Source: JBCCSZ01 sp039199225
Lineage (GTDB): Bacteria; Bacteroidota; Bacteroidia; Chitinophagales; Saprospiraceae
Direction: 5' to 3'
NCBI GenBank assembly: GCA_039199225.1
Contig: JBCCSZ010000245.1
Span: forward strand, 1-11,962
Length of the DNA: 11,962 nt
The notes under the pieces are model-generated. The model was not told the origin of the DNA and ran no database searches. It was given only the letters and a program-made list of their open reading frames with translations. Position 1 is the stretch's first letter. Every line of letters starts with the position of its first letter. Shown piece after piece: positions 1-7,237 of this stretch. The position numbers and the translations under genes were made by a program.

Positions 1-3000
1 CGAACTCGACAACAGATACTTACACGGATTTTGGTTTTCTGTTTCAAAACAACGCCACTCGGGTGACGGTCAATGCCAACTCGTATGAAGTACAATTGCT
101 TTACCCAGAGGGTTATGTTTTCTTCCGCCTGCGCTCGGCTAGGGATAAGGCTGCCGGTTGGCGAGAGTTTGGCCACTGGACTTCTGATAAAGGAGTGAAT
201 CAGACCCTCAAAAATTTTCCCGATAAGATAAAAGTCGATTGGCATCAAAACAATGAACTCAACTGGAAGGCCAGCACTCTTTTTGCAGAGGAGGGAAAAA
301 ATGTTCCCAGCATTACCTACTACGATGGAAGCCTCCGCAATCGCCAGGAGATTTTGCGCTCTAGCGTGATCGACAGGAGTATTGTCAGCGAGATGATTTA
401 TGACCACCACGGTCGCGTTGCCGTCAATGTTTTGCCGACTCCCAGCGAGCAAAGTACGATGCAGTACCATCCTTTGTTTTCTGCCAAACCAAATGGACAG
501 CCCCTGACCAAGGCAGATTTTGACCTGGGGGCTTGTAGCCTGCCTCCCATTATGTTGGACACGATGATGGGCGCTTCCAAATACTTTTCGGGTGCCAATC
601 CAAAATCCAATCAATCCTACCACCAGTACCTTCCAAATGCCAAGGGTTTTCCCTACGGCGTTGTGGAATACACGCCCGACCTGACGGGAAGAATGCGTCG
701 GCAAGGAGGGGTAGGACCCGACTTCCAACTAGGCAGCGGCCGGGAAACCCGTTTTCTCTACGGCAAGCCTACGCAAGAAGAACTCGATCGCCTCTTTGGA
801 AATGATGTAGGCCACTACAGCCACTACCTCAAGTCTGCGACCATCGATGCCAACGGACAGGCCGCTATTTCTTACATGGATTCTCACGGGCGAACCATTG
901 CCACAGCGCTGGCTGGTAGCAAGCCTGACAACGTGAATCAAATCGACGAAGGATTCGAAAATGTGTCCTCAGTCAACTCCAGCCTACTCGACAATCGGGA
1001 GGAGGAATTGGCCCTGGTGTCTACCCATAAGATCATCATTGTAGCCCCTGGTGCTCAAACTTTTAATTATTCCATTGGGCCGGACGACTTCCGAAAAGAC
1101 TGCCTGCCAAGTGAAATCTGTTACGATTGTTTGTACGACCTGACCATCACCTTGTCAGACAATGACTGTAATGCCTTCAATGGTGGAGACAGCCTGGTCA
1201 TTACCAAATCCAATTTCAGTTTTGCAGAAGGGCTGGATACCCTCTGCAGCGGAACAAATTCTGGCGGTTCCATCGATACCAGTTTCACCCTCATCTTGCC
1301 CGTCGGCGAATACACGGTGACCAAAAAGTTGAAAGTCAGTGAAGAATCATTGGATTACTACACAGATCATTTTATGACTCAAACCTCCTGTATGCCCATC
1401 CTGCAGGACCTGATTGGCAACTTTGTCAACAGCATTGACAGCAGTGGTTGTGGACTGAGTTGCGAAGACTGTGTCAGTTCATTGGGTGGAGAGGCCGCCT
1501 TTATCGCCAACCTACAGGCGCTGGCTACGGAGGCAGGTGAAACCATAAGCTTTGCAGATGCCCAGGCGGCGTATCAGCGACGGGTTGCTGAATGTGAAGA
1601 AATGTGCTTTGAGCCGACTGAATGTCAAGTAATTTTGCAGTCCATGCTTGCGGATGTTTCTCCGGGTGGCCAATACGCTTTGTTTGAGCCAGATACCGTT
1701 CTCAATACCATTGTAGCGGGAGATTCTGCTTCTATATTTTTTCAAAATAAATACCAATCACTTCCTGGTGGGATCATCTATCGCGATGAAAATGGCCAAC
1801 CGGATACAGTGATCAACATCGCTGGCCAACCGGTGCTGCCCAGTCAACTAGGTCCCAACGAATTTCTCGCCAACTGGCAACCTTCCTGGGCCAACAGCTT
1901 GGTGGAAGCTTGCCATCCGGAATATTGCCTGTACGACCAGTGGTGCATCAACAATGGATTGGATACCTTCGATTACTGCGATCTTTTGAGCGGTGTAGAT
2001 ACTTGGCAGGAAGCTTTTGACAACAACTACGCGGATTCGACCGGCGTCATCAACGATCCGTTTTTTATGCCTGGTGGTGCGGGTTACGACTGCGTCAGTT
2101 TGCGCGATTCCTTGTTGGATAGCCTGCTGCTCGGCATCAGCGTGGTGGAGTTTGTCACCACCCAGGTGTACGGTTGTATTACTGTACTTGGAGGTGGCAC
2201 TACCAGCGAAAATGACTTAGCCTGGACCATCTACCGAAGAATCTACTGTGGTATTCGACAACAGCTCATCCAACAGAAAAGGGGAGACATCGACTGTAGC
2301 CCGATATTAGAGTGTATCGGTGATTCTACCCTCACTTCTTGCAACGGAATGAATGGCAACATATACCGCTATAAAAAAAGGCGTTTCCCCGAATACCAAC
2401 CGACGCAGTACACCTTGCCGCAGTTGCAGGAATTGGCGGATTCCATTTCAGGAGAAATTGTTTTGGCCTGTGAAGAAACCTGTGAAAACAATGTAGAGGT
2501 TTGGTTGATGCAATTGCAAGGATGCGATCTGACTACCAACTTAAGTAGTTCTGAACTTACCGCCTTGAGAAATCGACTCATTGCTGTTTGCCAATCGGGT
2601 TGTGATCAAGACCATCCCTTTGGTGCTTCAACTACGCCTACAGGTATAACGACTGCTTTTGGAGATACTTCCTTTATGCAAATCATCGAGCATTTCTTGC
2701 CTGTCGTATCGGGAGATTGTGAGTTGGATTGCGCGCCCTTGAGCATCACCTCCATGCGCCCCTACGACAAGCCCCTGTATGATGGTCCGGAGACGCGTAT
2801 CAGCTTGAGCAATACCTGTATTTGTGAAAACCTCAGCGACTTGCAGTCTTGCTACAACGATTTACCGAGTGGCTCTTACAGCTCATTTGCACAATACCTC
2901 AGTCAATTTTCTGAGACGCGCCTAACCTCTTCCGATTTGGATACCCTACTGCTGTATTGCAACCCCAGCAGTTCGCCCATCTTGCCAGGAGCCTACGTCA

Positions 3001-6000
3001 TACCTCCTTATCTGGAGTGTAATGTGTGTAAGGACTGTGCGGAGATGACAAGCCTGAAAACGGAGTTCAACGCCATCTGTTCGACCAATGATCCGAATTA
3101 CGACGACCTGCTGGCCCGTTACCTCAACAACGAATTGGGTTTCGGCTTGGATTGGTTTGACTACAAAAGCTTTTTCGACTCCTGTTCCATGAGTAGTGCT
3201 TGTCCAGAATCGCTGATATTGTGTCCGGATGTTGGTGAGGTGATTGATTCTTCCCTTGTGGATGAATGCTACAATTCTTTGGTGATGCAAGCTGAAGTAA
3301 ACGCAGCTCTGGCTTTACAAACCATACTAGACAGTTTGCGACAGGATTTCCGTCTGTCTTACATCAAAGACTGTCTGGACAACGATACCGAAGATTTTAA
3401 TGCCGATTTACTGAATCAGGAGTACCACTACACCCTGTACTATTTTGACCAGGCTGGAAATCTGGCGCAGACCGTTCCGCCCAATGGGGTTCATCCCATT
3501 ATGGATGCAGATTCGTTGGAAGATGTCAAAAAATACCGGGACGGACTTTGGCCGTTTCCCATCTATCCAAATCATTCCTATCTCACCAAGTATGTTTACA
3601 ACTCCCTGGGGCAAATCGTCCGCAAGGTAGGTCCTGACATTGATCAGGTTAGAATGTGGTATGATAGGCTCGGTCGGGTCGTCGTTTCTCAGGATGGTCG
3701 CCAGGTGGCAGATCAGCTTTTCAGCTACACCAAGTACGACAATTTGGGCCGGGTGATTGAAGTGGGCGAAAAGCAGGACCCCAGCGTGAGCTATTCACAG
3801 TTAACCTCTTGGGTGTTCAATGATAACCTTCTACAGACCTGGATTAATTCTGGAGCTGCAGAGAACCGACGCCACGTCACCCGAACATATTACGACGAGG
3901 CGGAATTCCAAGTCTCTGCCTTCGACAACAGCGAGCAACTCAATCTCCGAAATCGGGTAGCCTCTAAAACCGTCGAGGCTGTCAATGACAATGACGAGGA
4001 TACCTACGATTACGCCACCCACTTCAGCTATGATGCTACGGGTAATGCCAGGACGATGGTGCAAGAGATCGTTGCACTACATCCCTACGACCACGGTTAC
4101 AAGCGAGTCGATTACGATTATGACTACATCAGCGGTAATTTGAATGCTGTTCACTATCAAAAAGGCAAAGACGATCAGTTTACCCATCGGTATGAATACG
4201 ACGATCTGAATCGCCTGACGGATGTATTCACCAGTTTGATAGAGACCGGTGAGGAAGGATTGTTGTGGGATCGAGATGCCAAATATTTGTACTACGACCA
4301 CGGACCCATGGCGCGGGCCGAAATAGGTCATTACAACGTGCAAGGGATGGACTATGCCTACACTTTGCAGGGATGGACCAAAGGTGTAAACAGTGGTGCA
4401 TTGGTTCCGGAGCGCGATATGGGTAGGGATGGTTCCCTGCAGCCCGATGGAAGGTCGACCGTTGCCCGGGATGCCTTGGCCTACACCCTTGGTTATTTTG
4501 ATGGCGCCTACAAGCCCATCGGTGGACAGTCGATTGAGCCTGGTTTGACCGGTTCTTCCTTGGGCGCAACGAACAACCTTTACAATGGCAACATTCGCTA
4601 CATGAGCATCCACAATAAGCAATTTGGAGAGCCCATAGCCTTTAGTTACAATTACGATCAATTGCATCGCATCAAGGATATGCAGTCGCATCACAATGCT
4701 GATTTGACCACCTTTAATTGGGGCAGTAACAACAGTCCGCAATACAGTATGTCGGCCGTTTACGATGGCAATGGCAACATCCAAGACCTGAGTCGCAACG
4801 GCCTACTACTTGGTACCACCCTAAGCGCGCCTTTGAATCAATTGGACTATGCATACGAAGCGGGTACCAACAAATTAATCAATACGACGGAAAATGCGAG
4901 TCAGTGCATGGTAGACATCGATGTGGTGGACCCCATTGGGCAAGATGTTGATCTTTTTGCTTCGAACAATATCACAGCGAGCAGTGAGTTGGGCAGTGGT
5001 GTCGAGATATTGTTCCAAGGGGATAATTGTGTGGATTTGCAACCTGGCTTTGATGTGATTGCCAGTGCAGAGGGCGATTTCGAGGCTGTCAACGGAGCTT
5101 GTCCGCCACCGACGCCTGTGACGGCTACCTACGATTACGATGGTACGGGTAATTTGATTTCATCTACCGATGCCAAGTACATTCGTTGGAGTCCTTACCA
5201 TAGAGTGACGGAGGTGAAGCTGCGCAATGCTCCCATTAAAACCCTGTTTGGCTACGATCCGGATCAAAATAGGGTGATGAAGGCCATGGTCGATACGATT
5301 ACCAACGATACCATGTTTACCTACTACATTCGCAGTGCTGCCAAAAATCAGTTGGCGGTGTATTCGCGAAAAGGCGATACCGTACGTTGGAGCGAACAGT
5401 ATATTTTTGGTGATGCCCGCCTGGGTAGCTTGAATCCAAATGTCGAGTGGAACGGCACGACGCCTTTTGCCGATGCCCCATATTTCAGCAATAATAAATT
5501 CTTGAACGAAGGTTGGAAGTACTACGAGTTTAGCAACCATCTGGGCAATGTCTTGGCCACCATCAACGATCGCAAGATCAAGGTAGACAACGATGACGAC
5601 CAGCAGGCAGACTATTACGAGCCGACCATCATCAGTGCTTTGGACTACTATCCATTTGGCTTGGAGATGCCCGGTAGAAGTTATCAGTCTGGCAACTACC
5701 GCATGGGCTTCAACGGAATGGAAATGGACAGAAATAAAGAATTTGGTGATTTGATCAGCTACTATTCTTTCCATAGAATTTACAATCCGGTTCTCGGTAG
5801 ATGGCTAAGCCCCGATCCCAAGGCAATGTTGCAACCAGGTCTGAGCCCCTATGCTGCGATGAACAACAACCCGATCATGCTCAACGATCCCAATGGAGAT
5901 ATTGCTCCTGCCATTTGGGCCATCATCGTGGCAGCCATCGAGGCGGGTGGTCAGACGGCTGTTGATGCCATCCTGGGTACTGCGATTGGATTGCTGACGG

Positions 6001-6683
6001 GCCAACCATATACAGCATGGGCTGTGGCCGGGGACTTCCTCACCAATCTGGTTCCTGGTTGGGGGGAGATGAGAACCGTTAGAAAATTCCAGAAAATTGT
6101 CAAAGTCGTAGACAACATTCGGGATGCCATCAAGTCATCTAAAGCAATTCATGGCTTGGACGATGCGGTGAAACACCTAAAAGGTCAGTTCGATGCTGTT
6201 CAGGATGCCTTTATGGCTGGCAACATGGGTAAGGTGAAGGAACAGACGAGGGCTTTGCTTGGAAAAATATTTGAGTTGAGGCTGGCCAAAGATTTGGACA
6301 ATGTACACTCTACTGGTTTGAATCCACTGAATGTGATGAAAGAGCTAGGTCTTGATCAGAGTATTGCCAAGAAGTACGGTCATATTTCTGATATTGACAT
6401 TGTGCAAAAAGTAGGCAACAAAATCATTGTAGGGGAAGCAAAGAGTGGTGCGAAATTCCTCAAGCTAAAAACCATCTACAAAGATGGTGAGTTGAGCAAA
6501 GCAGGCAAGCAGCTCGAAGATAGAATTAAGTTTACCAAGGACATCCAGGATACCTCCAAAGGTCCTGCAGAATTTACCCTTCATATTTCAGATGACATGA
6601 GTGAATCGTTTAAGAAAGAATTGATAGATTTGGGCCAAAGCCATGGCGTAAAAGTAAATATCGAAGTTCTAAAAATTGACTGA
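1..6683 (+). CDS. Rhs/DUF6443-type polymorphic toxin with C-terminal PD-(D/E)XK nuclease domain (5' partial)
   Basis: The frame is open from base 3 to the TGA at 6681-6683, so the gene starts left of the window; the GTG at 63 is only the first start-like codon. Residues here are numbered from that GTG. Residues 1-130 (for example YAEEGK-like LFAEEGKN and YYDGSLRNRQ) match the region that follows DUF6443 in Bacteroidota Rhs proteins. Residues 347-1104 are Cys-rich. The RHS region begins near 1121 (YHYTLYYFDQAGNLAQTVPP) and the RHS-associated core runs from YYEFSNHLGNVLAT (1820) to DPNGD (1942-1946). A hydrophobic segment (1947-2002) precedes the toxin domain, which carries D2110/D2112, E2125-A-K2127 and Q2150. 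By family knowledge the RHS repeats form a shell that encloses the toxin until delivery. Nuclease activity is inferred from the motif only. The secretion route is not visible because the N-terminus is missing. The stop overlaps the start of the next gene, the likely immunity gene. Confidence 0.93.
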   Translation, partial: NSTTDTYTDFGFLFQNNATRVTVNANSYEVQLLYPEGYVFFRLRSARDKAAGWREFGHWTSDKGVNQTLKNFPDKIKVDWHQNNELNWKASTLFAEEGKNVPSITYYDGSLRNRQEILRSSVIDRSIVSEMIYDHHGRVAVNVLPTPSEQSTMQYHPLFSAKPNGQPLTKADFDLGACSLPPIMLDTMMGASKYFSGANPKSNQSYHQYLPNAKGFPYGVVEYTPDLTGRMRRQGGVGPDFQLGSGRETRFLYGKPTQEELDRLFGNDVGHYSHYLKSATIDANGQAAISYMDSHGRTIATALAGSKPDNVNQIDEGFENVSSVNSSLLDNREEELALVSTHKIIIVAPGAQTFNYSIGPDDFRKDCLPSEICYDCLYDLTITLSDNDCNAFNGGDSLVITKSNFSFAEGLDTLCSGTNSGGSIDTSFTLILPVGEYTVTKKLKVSEESLDYYTDHFMTQTSCMPILQDLIGNFVNSIDSSGCGLSCEDCVSSLGGEAAFIANLQALATEAGETISFADAQAAYQRRVAECEEMCFEPTECQVILQSMLADVSPGGQYALFEPDTVLNTIVAGDSASIFFQNKYQSLPGGIIYRDENGQPDTVINIAGQPVLPSQLGPNEFLANWQPSWANSLVEACHPEYCLYDQWCINNGLDTFDYCDLLSGVDTWQEAFDNNYADSTGVINDPFFMPGGAGYDCVSLRDSLLDSLLLGISVVEFVTTQVYGCITVLGGGTTSENDLAWTIYRRIYCGIRQQLIQQKRGDIDCSPILECIGDSTLTSCNGMNGNIYRYKKRRFPEYQPTQYTLPQLQELADSISGEIVLACEETCENNVEVWLMQLQGCDLTTNLSSSELTALRNRLIAVCQSGCDQDHPFGASTTPTGITTAFGDTSFMQIIEHFLPVVSGDCELDCAPLSITSMRPYDKPLYDGPETRISLSNTCICENLSDLQSCYNDLPSGSYSSFAQYLSQFSETRLTSSDLDTLLLYCNPSSSPILPGAYVIPPYLECNVCKDCAEMTSLKTEFNAICSTNDPNYDDLLARYLNNELGFGLDWFDYKSFFDSCSMSSACPESLILCPDVGEVIDSSLVDECYNSLVMQAEVNAALALQTILDSLRQDFRLSYIKDCLDNDTEDFNADLLNQEYHYTLYYFDQAGNLAQTVPPNGVHPIMDADSLEDVKKYRDGLWPFPIYPNHSYLTKYVYNSLGQIVRKVGPDIDQVRMWYDRLGRVVVSQDGRQVADQLFSYTKYDNLGRVIEVGEKQDPSVSYSQLTSWVFNDNLLQTWINSGAAENRRHVTRTYYDEAEFQVSAFDNSEQLNLRNRVASKTVEAVNDNDEDTYDYATHFSYDATGNARTMVQEIVALHPYDHGYKRVDYDYDYISGNLNAVHYQKGKDDQFTHRYEYDDLNRLTDVFTSLIETGEEGLLWDRDAKYLYYDHGPMARAEIGHYNVQGMDYAYTLQGWTKGVNSGALVPERDMGRDGSLQPDGRSTVARDALAYTLGYFDGAYKPIGGQSIEPGLTGSSLGATNNLYNGNIRYMSIHNKQFGEPIAFSYNYDQLHRIKDMQSHHNADLTTFNWGSNNSPQYSMSAVYDGNGNIQDLSRNGLLLGTTLSAPLNQLDYAYEAGTNKLINTTENASQCMVDIDVVDPIGQDVDLFASNNITASSELGSGVEILFQGDNCVDLQPGFDVIASAEGDFEAVNGACPPPTPVTATYDYDGTGNLISSTDAKYIRWSPYHRVTEVKLRNAPIKTLFGYDPDQNRVMKAMVDTITNDTMFTYYIRSAAKNQLAVYSRKGDTVRWSEQYIFGDARLGSLNPNVEWNGTTPFADAPYFSNNKFLNEGWKYYEFSNHLGNVLATINDRKIKVDNDDDQQADYYEPTIISALDYYPFGLEMPGRSYQSGNYRMGFNGMEMDRNKEFGDLISYYSFHRIYNPVLGRWLSPDPKAMLQPGLSPYAAMNNNPIMLNDPNGDIAPAIWAIIVAAIEAGGQTAVDAILGTAIGLLTGQPYTAWAVAGDFLTNLVPGWGEMRTVRKFQKIVKVVDNIRDAIKSSKAIHGLDDAVKHLKGQFDAVQDAFMAGNMGKVKEQTRALLGKIFELRLAKDLDNVHSTGLNPLNVMKELGLDQSIAKKYGHISDIDIVQKVGNKIIVGEAKSGAKFLKLKTIYKDGELSKAGKQLEDRIKFTKDIQDTSKGPAEFTLHISDDMSESFKKELIDLGQSHGVKVNIEVLKID
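1101..3374 (+). other. Cysteine-rich block of the Rhs protein
   Basis: Between residues 347 and 1104 I count 42 cysteines in about 758 residues, many in short pairs or triplets such as CGLSCEDC, CEEMC, CHPEYC, CNVCKDC and GDCELDC. The remaining 1100 residues of the same protein hold only three. The block lies between the N-terminal DUF6443-associated region and the RHS repeats. Its role is unknown. Regular spacing in an exported protein suggests disulfide-stabilised modules, though metal binding cannot be excluded. In a periplasm-transiting or extracellular protein disulfides are the likelier explanation. Confidence 0.75.
4905..5102 (+). other. 3-coathanger-like beta domain inserted in the RHS repeats
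   Basis: Residues 1615-1680 start with Cys (QCMVDIDVVDP) and end with GACPPPTP. They contain the pattern of a 3-coathanger stack domain: NITASSELGSGVEILFQG followed by VDLQPGFDVIASAEGDFEA. In related Rhs proteins the GTNKL...TT segment (before) and the YDYDGTGNLISS repeat (after) are close together, so this domain appears as an insertion in an RHS loop. Three cysteines occur here and nowhere else in the C-terminal half. The family assignment is from pattern recognition and was not computed. Confidence 0.6.
5520..5900 (+). other. RHS repeat-associated core domain
   Basis: Residues 1820-1946 hold the conserved core: YYEFSNHLGNVLATINDRK, DYYPFGLEMPGRSY, FNGMEMDRNKEFGD, FHRIYNPVLGRWLSPDP and NNNPIMLNDPNGD. 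This domain closes the Rhs shell and marks the boundary after which toxin domains vary between homologues. The DP(1918)...DPNG(1942) pair resembles the aspartyl autoprotease motif of Rhs proteins. The first copy reads DPKA rather than DPxG and the spacing is 20 instead of the 18 residues known from proteobacterial Rhs, so self-cleavage is possible but not shown. Confidence 0.88.
6069..6680 (+). other. Toxin domain, PD-(D/E)XK nuclease-like
   Basis: About 200 residues after the pre-toxin segment. The sequence HISDIDIVQKVGNKIIVGEA then KSG gives D2110-x-D2112, a turn, a hydrophobic beta strand and E2125-A-K2127. This is the active-site pattern of restriction-endonuclease-fold enzymes. The preceding helix (GKIFELRLAKDL) and the following Q2150 (GKQLEDRIKF) fit the helix and motif-IV positions of many such nucleases. 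The target is probably DNA, but tRNA or RNA is possible. I cannot assign it to a named Tox-REase family by eye. Confidence 0.7.
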
Positions 6684-7126
6684 TGGAATTTTATGACATA
6701 ATCATCAAGCTGTCGGATGGTACAACTGCTCAAGACATTAAGCGTGTACTCTTGGAAGATTTTTCTGCATTGAAAGACTTTGAAAACCTGAATCCAAAAT
6801 ATTGGATGGACGACAGTCGGTTTCCTTCCTTTAGAATGGGGGCCTTGGAGTCCAACAGACCTTTCATTTTGACCTTGGGTTTTGGAGACGATTATATTTC
6901 TCTGGGCAGTGCTTCTCCCCAGGCAGATGCCATACTGGGCGATAAACTGGATTTCTTTGTCAAATGGTTTTACGATCATCTAAAGAATGTAAGCTATGTG
7001 GTCGGCCTATTTGATTCTCCTAGTGAGCCCGAAGAAATATTTGAAATAGTAGAAAAAAAACGCTTCGATGAATATGAAGAAAATGGTATCAGTAAGGTAT
7101 TTCCCTTACACCTGAACGCAGGATAG
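6683..7126 (+). CDS. Candidate immunity protein for the upstream Rhs nuclease toxin
   Basis: A 147-residue cytoplasmic-looking protein with no signal peptide or membrane segment. Its ATG shares one base with the TGA of the Rhs gene (TGATG), implying translational coupling, which is the usual layout for a toxin and its antidote. I do not recognise the family. The start MEFYDIIIKLSDGTT, the middle FRMGALESNRPFILTLGFGD and the C-terminus PEEIFEIVEKKRFDEYEE suggest a mixed alpha/beta fold. By my count it has 27 acidic and 15 Lys/Arg residues, so it is strongly acidic; this fits a protein that occludes a nucleic-acid-binding site, but that is inference. The assignment to immunity rests on position, size and charge, not on homology. 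Local GC is low like the toxin module. Confidence 0.8.
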   Translation: MEFYDIIIKLSDGTTAQDIKRVLLEDFSALKDFENLNPKYWMDDSRFPSFRMGALESNRPFILTLGFGDDYISLGSASPQADAILGDKLDFFVKWFYDHLKNVSYVVGLFDSPSEPEEIFEIVEKKRFDEYEENGISKVFPLHLNAG

Positions 7127-7181
7127 GGTAGTCGTTTCCATCTTGTAAATAACGAAAATTGCAAACATACATGCTGTCATA

Positions 7182-7200
7182 CAAATCAGAATATGATTTG
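7182..7200. promoter_or_regulatory. Inverted repeat upstream of the tail-fibre-like gene
   Basis: A perfect 7-bp inverted repeat, CAAATCA-gaata-TGATTTG, lies in the 111-bp gap between the immunity gene and the next start. It has no T run behind it, so it is a poor terminator. It could be an operator, a weak hairpin in the leader RNA, or chance. No clean Bacteroidota -33/-7 promoter (TTTG / TAnnTTTG) is visible in the gap, so the downstream gene may be read from upstream or from a degenerate promoter. Confidence 0.3.
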
Positions 7201-7237
7201 AGTTAATCATTCAACCAATATTAAAAAATACATCTTT

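Noticed and set aside
63..65. GTG as start of the Rhs protein
   Set aside because: The frame is open upstream to the window edge and the upstream residues continue the same domain; no signal peptide follows the GTG.
4077..4784. 235-codon open frame on the - strand inside the Rhs gene
   Set aside because: It lies wholly antisense to strongly conserved RHS repeat coding sequence, gives a low-complexity product rich in Val and Ile without a recognisable domain, and mirrors codon bias on the + strand.
5160..5774. 204-codon open frame on the - strand inside the RHS core
   Set aside because: Antisense shadow of the conserved RHS core; no domain and no plausible expression signal.
7194..7237. Bacteroidota promoter (TTTG / TAnnTTTG) before the tail-fibre-like gene
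   Set aside because: No full match to the -7 element at a suitable distance; only loose partial matches such as TTG at 7198 and TATTAAAA near 7219.
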